Shown here in pieces: positions 4,841 to 14,612 of a stretch of DNA of 34,068 bases. Numbering within the stretch: the stretch's first letter is position 1; every line of letters begins with the position of its first letter. Source of the stretch: an uncultured delta proteobacterium (GTDB lineage Bacteria; Myxococcota_A; UBA9160; JAFDET01); assembly GCA_947259215.1 (NCBI GenBank), contig CAMYLJ010000036.1:1-34068 (forward strand), read 5' to 3'. Under the pieces are notes generated by a model. The model was given only the letters and a program-made list of their open reading frames with translations. It had not been told where the DNA came from and did no database searches. The translations under genes were made by a program, and so were the position numbers.

Positions 4841-5491
4841 ATGCGGAGGCTCGTGCTCGTCGCGATCATGCGGGTGGTCTCGTTGCGGGACCGGCTGCGC
4901 CTGCGTTGGTTGCGGTGGCTGCATCCGGGGCTCGAGGTCCACCGCAGCGCCAGCTCCGCGCTGGCCCGCGCTCGTTTCTCGCTGGGCGCGGGTGCCCGGC
5001 TGCTGATCGGCCCGGGGGTGGTGACGGAGCGCAATCCAGGGAGGCTCTCCTTCGAGCTCGGCGAGGGCGCGCAGGTGGAGATCGGCGAGGGGACCTGGCT
5101 GCGGACGACGCTCGGGCCGGTGAACGTGGTGGCGTTCGCAGGGGGGCGGATCCAGGTGGGGCCCGCGTGCTTCCTGAACGGCTGCCACGTGTCCGCCAAG
5201 CGCTCGGTCACGCTCGGGCGCCGCGCCTGGATCGGCCCGGGCTCGCGGGTCTTCGACGCCGACCAGCACGACTTCGACGACGCGCGGCCCGAGCGGAGCG
5301 CGCCGGTCACCATCGGTGATTGCGTCTGGGTGGCCGGCGACGTGACGGTGCTGCGCGGGGTGACGATCGGGGAGCACAGCGTCGTCGGGACGCGCTCGGT
5401 CGTGACCCGCGACGTGCCGCCCCACACCCTGGCGTATGGCGTGCCGGCCGAGCCGCGCGGCGAGGTCGGCGACCGGTCCCGCAGCCGCTGA
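4841..5491 (+). CDS. hexapeptide-repeat acyltransferase (LbH family)
   Basis: A 216-residue left-handed beta-helix transferase, probably an O-acetyltransferase of the LacA/NodL/WbbJ type acting on a sugar or envelope glycan. The helix begins after about residue 45 (FSLGAGARLLIGPGVVTE) and continues through VEIGEGTWLR, RIQVGPACFLNG and VTLGRRAWIGPGSRV. The His in FDADQHDFDD is the likely catalytic base. The end IGDCVWVAGDVTVLRGVTIG with GTRSVVTRDVPP and YGVPAE is typical of acetyl-CoA users. I take ATG 4841; a TTG at 4805 would add 12 residues. The substrate is unknown. The start MRRLVLVAIMRVVSLRDRLR is amphipathic and basic and could sit on the membrane. Confidence 0.85.
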   Translation: MRRLVLVAIMRVVSLRDRLRLRWLRWLHPGLEVHRSASSALARARFSLGAGARLLIGPGVVTERNPGRLSFELGEGAQVEIGEGTWLRTTLGPVNVVAFAGGRIQVGPACFLNGCHVSAKRSVTLGRRAWIGPGSRVFDADQHDFDDARPERSAPVTIGDCVWVAGDVTVLRGVTIGEHSVVGTRSVVTRDVPPHTLAYGVPAEPRGEVGDRSRSR

Positions 5492-5506
5492 GCTACCGTC
5501 GGCGCG

Positions 5507-6430
5507 ATGCCGTTGCGGATCGCGATCTTCGGACAGGCGCCCTTCGGGCGCGACGTGCTGAACGGGCTGGCGGACGCGGGACACGAGATCGCGGCGGCCT
5601 ACGTGCCGCCGGACCGCGGGCGTCCCGACCCCATGGCCGAGGAGGCGGAGAAGCGCGGCGTCGCCCGGATCCGCCACCGCTACTTCCGCCGCAAGGGCCA
5701 GGCGATCGCCGAGCGCGTGGACGAGCACCGGGCGCTCGGGGTGGACCTGAACGTGCTGGCCTACGTCACCGCCATCCTGCCGCCGGAGATCGTGGACGGA
5801 CCTCCGCGGAAGTCGCTCTGCTTCCATCCCTCGCTGCTGCCCGAGTACCGGGGCGGCGCCGCGATCCCGTGGCAGATCATCCTCGGCGCGGAGGAGACGG
5901 GCGTGACGGTCTTCCAACCGGACGCTGGCGTCGACACCGGCCCGATCGTGGTCCAGAAGGGCGGGCTCACGATCGCGCCGAGCGACAACGCCGCCTCGCT
6001 CTACTACGACAAGCTCTACCCGCTGGGCGTCGAGGCGATGCTCGAGGCGGTGGCGGCCGTGGCGGACGGCAGCGTCGAGCTGAGGCCCCAGGACGAGTCG
6101 CGGGCGAGCTTCCAGGGCCTGGTGGACGACGAGGTCGCGCGGGTCGACTGGTCGAAGCCCGCGGCCGAGCTGGATCGCCACCTGCGCGGCTGCGACCCCA
6201 GCCCGGGTGCCCACGCCCGCTGGGGCGAGCGCAGCCTGCGGCTCTTCGACGCCCGCGCGCTGGACGAGACCCCGGACGCCGAGCCCGGCAGCGTGGTGCG
6301 GCTGGACGAGGGGGCAGCGGTCCTCGCGGCGCGCGGCGGGGCCGTGCGCGTGGGGCGGGTGCGGGTGGAAGGCGGCAAGAAGGCCCCGGCGTCGGAGGCG
6401 GGTCTCGCGCCGGGGGATCGCCTCACCTGA
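5507..6430 (+). CDS. formyltransferase-family protein, like the hydrolase domain of 10-formyl-THF dehydrogenase
   Basis: A 307-residue protein with an N-terminal formyl-transfer domain (about 1-200) and a C-terminal OB-like domain (about 205-307). The best resemblance I can recall is the N-terminal domain of ALDH1L1, with shared stretches such as the IFGQ..FG start, DP..EEAEKRGV, KGQA, ALGVDLNVL, FHPSLLPEYRG and DTGPIVVQK. Catalytic H107 (HPSLLP) and D143 (GVDTG) are present. The Asn found two residues before the His in E. coli methionyl-tRNA formyltransferase is Cys105 here, as ALDH1L1 also departs from Asn. It could still be the cell's methionyl-tRNA formyltransferase, a sugar formyltransferase or a 10-formyl-THF hydrolase. 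Its stop overlaps the next gene as TGATG. Confidence 0.82.
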   Translation: MPLRIAIFGQAPFGRDVLNGLADAGHEIAAAYVPPDRGRPDPMAEEAEKRGVARIRHRYFRRKGQAIAERVDEHRALGVDLNVLAYVTAILPPEIVDGPPRKSLCFHPSLLPEYRGGAAIPWQIILGAEETGVTVFQPDAGVDTGPIVVQKGGLTIAPSDNAASLYYDKLYPLGVEAMLEAVAAVADGSVELRPQDESRASFQGLVDDEVARVDWSKPAAELDRHLRGCDPSPGAHARWGERSLRLFDARALDETPDAEPGSVVRLDEGAAVLAARGGAVRVGRVRVEGGKKAPASEAGLAPGDRLT

Positions 6431-7284
6431 TGGGAGCCGCGGTCGGGGAGCCCGTCGCACGCGTGCGAGAACGGCTCGATCGCGCCGCCCGCCTGCTGGA
6501 GCGCGCCGCCGCCGTGGCGCCGCCGACGCTGGACGACGACGCCGCCCTGCGTGCCGAGGCAGAGCGCCTGCGCCCGCGGGTGGAGGCGCTCGTCGGCCGC
6601 GACTACGGGCCGCTGCCGCGAGTGCGGTTCCGGCGCGGCCTCGGCGCGCGGCTCGGCGGGCCGTGGAGCCAGTACCTGACCCTGGGCCATCCGCGGACGC
6701 GGCTGGTGGTGATGACGGTGCTGGCGGGCTCGCGCGGAGCGCTGCCCACCATCCTGGCCCACGAGCTGGCCCACCGCTTCTCCTTCGACGAGTCCCTCAC
6801 CACCCTGCGCGGCCTCGAGGTGAGCGCGCGCCTGGCGGAGGAGGGCGACCCCATGCACGCCCACGCGGCGCCCCGCGAGCTGGCTCGCCTGGCGCTCGGC
6901 GCCGCCATGGCCGACGCCCTGGAGGCCGGGCCGGAGGTCGCGGCCGAGGTGGACGCCTTCCTGGGAGAGCGTTCCCGGGAGCCCGCCCTGGCGCGTACCC
7001 GGGCTCAGTGGACGCGGCTCGTCGGGAGGCTCGAGCGGGACCGCGGCGTGGACTGCGTCACCCGGGTCTACGCCGCGATCCCGTGCTCCGGCCTCGAGGA
7101 GGCCCGTCGCGCGGGCCGAGACGAGGCCGGCCCATTGCCCCACCCGCGCTTCCCCCTGGACTCGGCCCAGGCGCTGGCCGTGGCGGTCTACACGGCCCTC
7201 GACGCCCTCGGGGGCCGGCGCCGGGCGCGCACTCCGATCGAGGCCACCGCCCGGCTCTGGGAGGCGGCCGGGCCAGGCGGCTAG
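6430..7284 (+). CDS. putative HExxH metallopeptidase, unrecognised family
   Basis: A 284-residue protein starting at ATG 6430, which overlaps the formyltransferase stop (TGATG), so the two are co-translated. Residues 107-120 contain TILAHELAHRFSFD, a clear HExxH zinc site (H111, H115, catalytic E112). A third ligand could be E130 (RGLEVSARLAEEGD), as in gluzincins. The N-terminal 60 residues look helical, and there is no signal peptide or membrane segment, so it should be cytoplasmic. The motif ALPTILAHELAH, framed by hydrophobic residues, argues against a chance match. I do not recognise the family. A link to the formyl group (for example N-terminal processing) would be speculation based only on position. 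Confidence 0.75.
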   Translation: MGAAVGEPVARVRERLDRAARLLERAAAVAPPTLDDDAALRAEAERLRPRVEALVGRDYGPLPRVRFRRGLGARLGGPWSQYLTLGHPRTRLVVMTVLAGSRGALPTILAHELAHRFSFDESLTTLRGLEVSARLAEEGDPMHAHAAPRELARLALGAAMADALEAGPEVAAEVDAFLGERSREPALARTRAQWTRLVGRLERDRGVDCVTRVYAAIPCSGLEEARRAGRDEAGPLPHPRFPLDSAQALAVAVYTALDALGGRRRARTPIEATARLWEAAGPGG

Positions 7285-7287
7285 CTG

Positions 7288-7306
7288 GCCGACCCTCTGG
7301 GTCGGC
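7288..7306 (+). terminator. terminator-like hairpin 1
   Basis: GCCGACCC-TCT-GGGTCGGC is a perfect 8-bp stem with a 3-base loop, starting 4 bases after the stop at 7284. It lacks a T-tract. Confidence 0.45.
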
Positions 7307-7317
7307 TTGCGCCGCAA

Positions 7318-7338
7318 ATGGAGCCCTTCGGGCTCCAT
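7318..7338 (+). terminator. terminator-like hairpin 2
   Basis: ATGGAGCCC-TTC-GGGCTCCAT is a perfect 9-bp stem with a 3-base loop, 11 bases after hairpin 1. The pair probably closes the 4841-7284 transcript or stabilises its 3' end. Confidence 0.5.
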
Positions 7339-7408
7339 CCGCTAGCCCCGGGAACTCGGGGGGTTGCGCGGGACAAGCGCGAATCGCGTGTTAACTTCCG
7401 CGCCGCTC

Positions 7409-7597
7409 ATGTCGATCCAGGCGAGCCGAGGGGACGAGGCCCTCCACTCGGCGGACCCGGAGCGGTTCCAGCGCCTGCGCAGGACGGTGGTCCAACGGCT
7501 TCAGGCCCTGGAAGCGGAGCGCGCCCGGCTGCTGCGAGGAGGGCATCCGGAGCAGGCCCGCAGGGCCCTCCGGGCGTTTCGGGAAGTCCCGACGTGA
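7409..7597 (+). CDS. small hypothetical protein
   Basis: A 62-codon frame from ATG 7409 with strong GC-rich third positions. It reads ALHSADPERFQRLRRTVVQR and LEAERARLLRGG, ending QARRALRAFREVPT: highly charged and predicted helical, perhaps a short coiled coil. It has no Cys, no membrane segment and no motif I recognise. It lies between the tandem hairpins and the EF-G gene. A GTG at 7594 overlaps its stop and opens only eight codons, which I do not call a gene. Confidence 0.5.
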   Translation: MSIQASRGDEALHSADPERFQRLRRTVVQRLQALEAERARLLRGGHPEQARRALRAFREVPT

Positions 7598-7623
7598 TCG
7601 ACCAGATTCAGGAGCTGTAACCA

Positions 7624-7638
7624 CCCCGCCCTGCGGGG
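7624..7638 (+). terminator. terminator-like hairpin before fusA
   Basis: CCCCGC-CCT-GCGGGG forms a 6-bp GC stem with a 3-base loop, between the small gene and fusA. There is no T-tract, so function is uncertain. Confidence 0.3.
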
Positions 7639-7710
7639 GGCTGCGAGGGAGCAGCGGCGGAGTCCCCACGGATCGCCGCGCCCTCCGGAGTCAACGTCGG
7701 CTGTCACGCC

Positions 7711-9801
<2,091 letters not shown>

Positions 9802-10488
9802 ATGGATCGCACGTTCCTGAACGCGCGCAGCCCGCTGCGCGTGCTGGAGAAGGGCCTCCACGGCGGACTGGGAGCTGGCAACCTGGGCGTGGTGGTCGCC
9901 GGACATGGGGTCGGCAAGACGTCGTTCCTGGTGGGCGTGGCACTCGACGATCTCCTGCGGGGCCACGACGTGCTTCACGTGGCCTTGGACCAGACGGTCT
10001 CCCACGTGCGGGCCTACTACGACACGGTCTTCGACGACCTGGCGTCTTCGACCCACCTCGAGGACATCGCCCGGGTGCACGCCGACGTGGACCGCCATCG
10101 CCGCATCCGCGCCTATCCGCCTGCGGCCTTCGACACCGCCAAGCTGCGCGAGGCCGTGAAGCTGGAGGCGGAGGCGGGCGCGAACCCGAGCCTGATCGTC
10201 CTGGAGGGATGCGACCTGGCGGCGGCGGGGCGCGACGAGCTGGCCGCACTCAAGGCCCTGGCGGGCGAGCTCCAGGCGGAGGTCTGGCTCTCGGTGGTGA
10301 ACGACGGCCAACGCCACGACCTGCCGGGCGCCGTAGGCGACCTGGGCGACCTGATGAGCGTCGTGCTGGCCCTGGAGCCGGAGTCCGGGCACGTCGCCCT
10401 GCGCGTGCTGAAGGACCACGAGAACCCGGATGTCTCCGAGCTGCACGTGGCCCTCGACCCGAAGTCGCTGCTGCTGGTTCGCAGCTAG
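9802..10488 (+). CDS. RecA/KaiC-like P-loop ATPase, function unknown
   Basis: A 228-residue single-domain ATPase beginning on the base after the EF-G stop. The Walker A motif is AGHGVGKTS (about 33-41), followed by a typical strand DVLHVALDQ. A Walker B-like LIVLEGCDL sits near 131-139. The early segment LEKGLHGGLGAGNLGVVVA before the P-loop is the lead-in seen in RecA/KaiC/DnaB-type ATPases that load on a ring or act as a switch. No other domain is present and no membrane segment is seen. The tight junction with EF-G suggests co-translation and perhaps a role in translation or in sensing translation, but that rests on position alone. Confidence 0.75.
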   Translation: MDRTFLNARSPLRVLEKGLHGGLGAGNLGVVVAGHGVGKTSFLVGVALDDLLRGHDVLHVALDQTVSHVRAYYDTVFDDLASSTHLEDIARVHADVDRHRRIRAYPPAAFDTAKLREAVKLEAEAGANPSLIVLEGCDLAAAGRDELAALKALAGELQAEVWLSVVNDGQRHDLPGAVGDLGDLMSVVLALEPESGHVALRVLKDHENPDVSELHVALDPKSLLLVRS

Positions 10489-10515
10489 CTGCGGATCCCC
10501 GCCCGCCTGCGACCG

Positions 10516-11052
10516 CTAGCGCTTCGGCAGGGCCTGGAGCACCCCGAGCTTGTCGCGCCAGCTGGACCGCAGCGCCGCCAGCTCCTGGCGGTCCATGCCC
10601 AGCTCGTCCCCGATGGCGTTGATCTCCGCGTTCTCGGTGGCCGAGATCGAGCCGTCCGCGGCCGCCACCGCGAACAGGCAGAAGAGCAGCTCGCGCCGCT
10701 GCTCCAGGCTGGAGATCCTCCGGAACTCCCGGGTCACCGTGTAGTTCTCGGTGCCGCCGAGGAGCCGGGCCTGGGACTTGGCGATCTCGATCACCAGGGC
10801 CGTCTCCTCCGGCGAGAGCGACGCCACGCTCCCCACCCGACGCTGCATCTCGCGGGTCTCGTCCTCATCGATCTGGAGATCGGCGTGGGCCACCCGCGCC
10901 AGCACGTAGGCGAAGGTCGCCAGGTACTTGGCGGTCGCCGGCTCGAGCCGCTCGAGCCGGGCGGCGATGCGACGCACGGTCTCGGTCTCGGATTCGGACT
11001 CGGCAGGCGCGGCGCGATCGCCGCCCAGGCCGAGAAAGCGCAGCAGGGACAA
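10516..11052 (-). CDS. TerB-like (tellurite resistance/DUF533-like) protein
   Basis: A 178-residue cytoplasmic helical protein of the TerB superfamily. The two halves of the fold are visible: YVLARVAHADLQIDEDETRE with LSPEETALVIEIA, and LFCLFAVAAADGSISATENA followed by EINAIGDELGMDRQEL. The acidic ADG.I...E pattern is the presumed metal site. TerB proteins take part in tellurite and stress responses or membrane-associated complexes; the exact role here is unknown. I choose TTG 11052: GGAGG lies 5 bases upstream (11058-11062). The GTG at 11058 would overlap the GGAGG and leave no spacing. It is convergent with the ATPase gene. Confidence 0.75.
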   Translation of the reverse strand: MSLLRFLGLGGDRAAPAESESETETVRRIAARLERLEPATAKYLATFAYVLARVAHADLQIDEDETREMQRRVGSVASLSPEETALVIEIAKSQARLLGGTENYTVTREFRRISSLEQRRELLFCLFAVAAADGSISATENAEINAIGDELGMDRQELAALRSSWRDKLGVLQALPKR

Positions 11053-11057
11053 GGGCA

Positions 11058-11062
11058 CCTCC
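11058..11062 (-). promoter_or_regulatory. ribosome binding site deciding the TerB-like start
   Basis: Minus-strand GGAGG sits 5 bases before TTG 11052. It overlaps the alternative GTG at 11058, which therefore cannot use it. Confidence 0.55.
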
Positions 11063-11166
11063 AGACGGGGGAGGGGCCAGGATCGCCCACGCCGGAGGCG
11101 CTGGCCAGCAGCTGCTACGGCTTGAGTCCCTTCTCCGGCGCTGGTACCTGAGGGAGGGAGGCAGCC

Positions 11167-12270
11167 ATGCGCGGCAGCGGGATCCTGGTCGCGGTGCTGG
11201 CCGCGCTCGCGTGCGTCTCGGCGGCGGGCGGGGCCGGGGCGGAGACCCTGCGCGTCTCGCAGGGCGGCTCGATCGTCGCGGCGCTCGCGCGCGCGCAGCC
11301 CGGGGACGTGATCGAAGTCGAGCCGGGCACGTACGCCGAGTCGCTCGCGGTGGACACCCCGCGGATCACCTTGAAGGGGCTCGTGCGGGGCGACGCGCGC
11401 CCGGTGCTCGACGGGGGCGGCGAGCTCGTCGTAGGCGTCCTCGTCTCCGGAGCGAAGCTCCGCATGAGCGGATTTCGCGTGCAGCACTACCGGGCCAGCG
11501 GCGTCACGGCCCGCGGCGCGAGCGGGGTCACCCTCGACGACCTGGTCGTGGACGACACCGGGCTCTACGGGGTGCGTCCGGTAGACTCGAACGGCGTCCG
11601 CGTCACCCACTGCACCATCACGCGCATGAAGGACGCGGCCATCTACCTGGGCGATTCCAGCCGCGCGCTCATGGCCTACAACGAGGTGCACCACAACGTG
11701 GTCGGCATCGCGGTCGCCAACAGCGACGACGTCGAGGTCCGCGACAACCTCGTGTACGACAACACCACGGGCATCCTGGTGTTCGTGCGGCCGCGGTCGC
11801 GTCAGAAGGGGGGCAACCGCACCACGATCCAGCGCAACTGGGTCACCCGGAACAACACGCCGAACTTCGGCGATCCGAGCATCCCCGTCGGTCGCCTGCC
11901 CCATGGCGGCGGCATCCTGGTGATGGGCGCTGATGCCACCCGGGTGGAGAACAACTGGATCAAGGAGAACCGGAGCTTCGGCATCGGCGTGGTCCGGCTG
12001 GCCGCCGACCGGGCGGCCGAGGACCCGGAGCTCGAGCCCCTGAGCGACCGCACGCGAATCGGCGACAACTACCTCTTCGACAACGGCCGCGATCCGCACC
12101 CGTTCGGCGTGGAGCGCTTCGGGGGCGGGGCGGACCTGGCGTGGGACGGCACCGGCGAGGGCAACTGCATCACCCGCCCCGAGCACGCCCGCTACCGCGG
12201 TGGCACGCTGCCCGACTGCCGGCGCGAGGATCCCCAGGCCGAGCCCGGTGCGCCTGGAGTGGCGCCGTAG
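11167..12270 (+). CDS. secreted right-handed parallel beta-helix protein
   Basis: A 367-residue exported protein. Residues 1 to about 25 form a signal peptide ending AGGAGA before ETLRVSQGG. What follows is a pectate-lyase-like (NosD/DUF1565-type) helix: AALARAQPGDVIEVEPGTYAE opens it, and repeats such as VTLDDLVVDDTGLYG, VRVTHCTITRMKDAAIYLG, ALMAYNEVHHNVVGIAVAN and VEVRDNLVYDNTTGILVF are coils of about 22 residues. Such proteins bind or cleave polysaccharides or act as surface scaffolds. I see no certain catalytic set. The start is supported by GGGAGGGAGG just upstream. The C-terminal part is less regular and contains a Cys pair (NCITRP and LPDCRR). Confidence 0.82.
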   Translation: MRGSGILVAVLAALACVSAAGGAGAETLRVSQGGSIVAALARAQPGDVIEVEPGTYAESLAVDTPRITLKGLVRGDARPVLDGGGELVVGVLVSGAKLRMSGFRVQHYRASGVTARGASGVTLDDLVVDDTGLYGVRPVDSNGVRVTHCTITRMKDAAIYLGDSSRALMAYNEVHHNVVGIAVANSDDVEVRDNLVYDNTTGILVFVRPRSRQKGGNRTTIQRNWVTRNNTPNFGDPSIPVGRLPHGGGILVMGADATRVENNWIKENRSFGIGVVRLAADRAAEDPELEPLSDRTRIGDNYLFDNGRDPHPFGVERFGGGADLAWDGTGEGNCITRPEHARYRGGTLPDCRREDPQAEPGAPGVAP

Positions 12271-12377
12271 TCGGCCGCCGGGGCTCCGACCGTGCAGCCG
12301 TTGGTTCGCGCCCACGGCATGCGGTACCACCCGAGGCGTTCGTCGATCGCAGAACAACGCACGCGTGGAGTGACCCG

Positions 12378-13358
12378 ATGACCGCCGAGCCCCGTCTGCT
12401 GCGCTGGGAGTCCCTCAGCAAGTCCGCCTTCGACCGGCTGGATCCGGCCCGTTGCGTCGTGCTGGTGACCTGCTCGCCGATGGAGGTGCACGGGCCGCAT
12501 CTACCGCTCGGCGCCGACGCCCTGGAAGGCGAAGGCCTGGCCGAGCGGATGCTGCGCTTCCTGCCGCCGGGCCACCGGGAGCGCACCTTCCTCAAGCTGC
12601 CGATGATCTACGCGGCCGCCGACGTCGTGCCCCAGAGCGGATCCCTGGCCTTCCGCTCCGGCACCACGGTGCGGGTGCTCGAGGATCTGGGACGCAGCCT
12701 GGCGGGCCAGGGCTTTCGGGATGTGCTGGTCTCCAACTTCCACGGCGGGCCGCGTCACTTCCTGGCGATCGAGCGCGCCTGCGACCGGGTCTGGCGCCGT
12801 CACGGCGTTCGCATGATCTCCGTCTTTTCGCTCATGATCGCGCGGCTCACGAACGGCACCTCGAACCTCGACGACGTGCTGGCTGAGCTGCCGGGCGTGC
12901 GCCGGGAGGACCTGAAGGGCGACACCCACGGTGGGCTCGTCGAGACCTCGCAGCTGCTGGCCCTGCACGGAGACTGGGTCGATCGGGACTACAAGAGCCT
13001 CCCGCGCCAGACGGTCGAGACCTGGCTCGCGGCGCGCGGCGAGCCGGCGCCCCGCTCGGGTCGCGGCGATCCGCGGCGCTTCCTCGAGATGCTGCGCGCG
13101 TTCCGCGCCGGCACACGCTTCTTCCGCGAGGCCAGCTACTCCGGCGCGCCGGCGGGTGCCTCGGCGGAGCTCGGCGAGCGGATCCTCGACACGCTGGCCG
13201 ACCGGGCCGCCGGCGCCTGCTCCGAGGTCCTGGACGGGACGCTCTCGCCCGGCGCCTGCCACTCGCCGCTCTGGCCCTACCGCTTCCTGTTCCTGAACCC
13301 GGTGCTCACGCGCATCGCCAACCGACTCCTGGGGTATCCCGATGCCTTTGCCGACTAG
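12378..13358 (+). CDS. creatininase-family amidohydrolase
   Basis: A 326-residue member of the creatininase family, whose members hydrolyse cyclic or linear amide bonds with a two-metal site (creatinine amidohydrolase, the archaeal deformylase ArfB, the mycofactocin peptidase MftE). The ligands are all visible: E36 and H38 in PMEVHGPHLPLGAD, D47, H122 in NFHGGPRH and E189 in THGGLVETS. The C-terminal 120 residues are longer than in many family members and hold no motif I know. The start is ATG 12378 with GGAG about 7 bases before it. The stop lies 17 bases inside the next gene, so the two are coupled. There is no mycofactocin cassette nearby, so the substrate is open. Confidence 0.85.
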   Translation: MTAEPRLLRWESLSKSAFDRLDPARCVVLVTCSPMEVHGPHLPLGADALEGEGLAERMLRFLPPGHRERTFLKLPMIYAAADVVPQSGSLAFRSGTTVRVLEDLGRSLAGQGFRDVLVSNFHGGPRHFLAIERACDRVWRRHGVRMISVFSLMIARLTNGTSNLDDVLAELPGVRREDLKGDTHGGLVETSQLLALHGDWVDRDYKSLPRQTVETWLAARGEPAPRSGRGDPRRFLEMLRAFRAGTRFFREASYSGAPAGASAELGERILDTLADRAAGACSEVLDGTLSPGACHSPLWPYRFLFLNPVLTRIANRLLGYPDAFAD

Positions 13359-13710
13359 CGACGAGCGGCTCCTGCTGCTCCACAATCCGCGCTGCTCCAA
13401 GAGCCGGGCCGCCAAGGCCCTGCTGGAGGAGCGCGGCGTCGCCTTCGAAGAGCGCCGCTACCTGGACGAGCCCCTGGCACGCGACGAGCTGTCGGATCTG
13501 GCCGAACGCCTCGGCCTCCCCGCCCGCGAGTGGGTGCGGACCGGCGACGAGGCCTGGCAGCAGACCGGAGTCGCTGCGGACGCCGACGACGCGGCCGTCC
13601 TCGACGCCTTGGCGGGTCATCCGAGCCTGCTCCAGAGGCCGATCCTGGTGCGCGGCAGGCGGGCCGCGGTGGGCCGCCCCCTCGAGCGGATCCTCGAGCT
13701 GCTGGACTGA
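13342..13710 (+). CDS. ArsC/YfgD-family thioredoxin-fold protein
   Basis: A 122-residue protein of the ArsC/Spx superfamily. HNPRCSKSRAAKALLEERG holds the single active-site Cys, and HPSLLQRPILVRGRRAAVGRP is the family's C-terminal signature with the oxyanion-binding Arg residues. It is closer to YfgD and ArsC than to Spx, since there is no CxxC. It could reduce arsenate with glutaredoxin or act as a redox protein of another kind. No arsenic transport gene is nearby, which weakens the arsenate reading. ATG 13342 lies inside the end of the creatininase gene. Confidence 0.8.
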   Translation: MPLPTSDERLLLLHNPRCSKSRAAKALLEERGVAFEERRYLDEPLARDELSDLAERLGLPAREWVRTGDEAWQQTGVAADADDAAVLDALAGHPSLLQRPILVRGRRAAVGRPLERILELLD

Positions 13711-13751
13711 GCGCCGGGCGGGCTCCACCCGTGTGGTAGGTTTCTCGAAGC

Positions 13752-14336
13752 ATGCACGACTCCGACGAACGGGCACTGCTGCGACTGCTTCAGGCGGGCG
13801 ACGACGCGGCCTACGAGGAGTTCGTCCGCGCCCAGACGCCCAGGATGCTGTCCGTCGCGCGCCGCTTCCTGCGCAACGAGGAGGACGCCCGCGACGCGGT
13901 CCAGGACGCCTTCGTCTCCGCCTTCCGCGCCATCGGTAACTTCGAGGGCGGGTCGCGCATCGCAACGTGGTTGCACCGGATCGTCGTGAACGCGTCGCTG
14001 ATGAAGCTGCGCTCGAAGCGGCGCAAGCCGGAGGAGTCGATCGAAGAACTTCTGCCCCGCTGGCAGGAGGACGGGCACGCGGCGCGACCGGCGGCCCCCT
14101 GGGCGGCGGAGAAGCTGGTGGAGCAGGACGAGCTGCGAAAGCTGGTACAAGCCGGGATCGAACGCCTGCCCGAGAGCCACCGGGAGGTCCTGCTGCTGCG
14201 GGACATCGAGGAGCTCGACACCCAGGAGGCGGCGGAGATGCTGGGAATCTCGACCAACGCCGTGAAGACGCGCCTGCATCGGGCCCGCCAGGCCCTGCGC
14301 GAGGTCATCGACCCGGCGCTGCGGGAGGGGACCTGA
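13752..14336 (+). CDS. ECF (RpoE-like) sigma factor
   Basis: A 194-residue alternative sigma factor with only regions 2 and 4. Region 2 spans about 25-92 (DARDAVQDAFVSAFRAIGNF, then TWLHRIVVNASLMKLRSKRR). Region 4 spans about 135-185 (RLPESHREVLLLRDIEELD, then TQEAAEMLGISTNAVKTRLH, a helix-turn-helix). The linker (PRWQEDGHAARPAAP) is normal in length. The stop is followed directly by the ATG of its anti-sigma factor, so they are made together. I could not find a convincing autoregulatory GGAAC-type -35 upstream. Confidence 0.92.
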   Translation: MHDSDERALLRLLQAGDDAAYEEFVRAQTPRMLSVARRFLRNEEDARDAVQDAFVSAFRAIGNFEGGSRIATWLHRIVVNASLMKLRSKRRKPEESIEELLPRWQEDGHAARPAAPWAAEKLVEQDELRKLVQAGIERLPESHREVLLLRDIEELDTQEAAEMLGISTNAVKTRLHRARQALREVIDPALREGT

Positions 14337-14582
14337 ATGCTCACCTGCCGTGAGTTCGCGGACTTCCTGATGGCCTACCTGGACGAGGAGCTCGAGGACG
14401 TCCAGCGCGACGAGTTCGAGCAGCACATCGAGCTGTGCCCGCCGTGCGTCCACTACCTGGCGACGTACGCGGAGACGGTGCGCCTCGGCAAGCAGTGCTG
14501 CGTCTCCGACGACGGACCGCCTCCGGCGGACGCACCCGAGACCCTGGTGCAGGCCATCCTGGCCGCGCGCCGAGTCCGTTGA
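14337..14582 (+). CDS. zinc-binding anti-sigma factor (ZAS/zf-HC2), soluble
   Basis: An 81-residue protein whose H30-x3-C34-x2-C37 (QHIELCPPC) is the zinc site of anti-sigma domains, with Cys4 in LTCREF as another likely ligand. It should hold the preceding sigma factor inactive. There is no membrane segment, so it is cytoplasmic, and release would come from a redox or ligand signal in the cytoplasm rather than regulated proteolysis. A vicinal CC (GKQCCVS) lies after the zinc domain and could be redox sensitive. It begins on the base after the sigma stop. Confidence 0.85.
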   Translation: MLTCREFADFLMAYLDEELEDVQRDEFEQHIELCPPCVHYLATYAETVRLGKQCCVSDDGPPPADAPETLVQAILAARRVR

Positions 14583-14612
14583 GCTTCGCTCGCCTTCGGA
14601 AAGAGAAGGATC

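Noticed and set aside
4391-6460. A 689-codon minus-strand frame over infA, the acyltransferase and the formyltransferase
   Set aside because: Low-complexity Arg/His/Pro-rich translation with no motif; it is a GC-bias shadow of three clear genes.
6430-7284. A 654-residue protein starting at 5320
   Set aside because: The first 370 codons are an out-of-frame shadow of the acyltransferase and formyltransferase genes; ATG 6430 with a TGATG overlap is natural.
13342-13710. Arsenic resistance gene
   Set aside because: The fold fits, but there is no arsenite pump, ArsR or arsenate-related neighbour; a YfgD-like redox role is equally likely.
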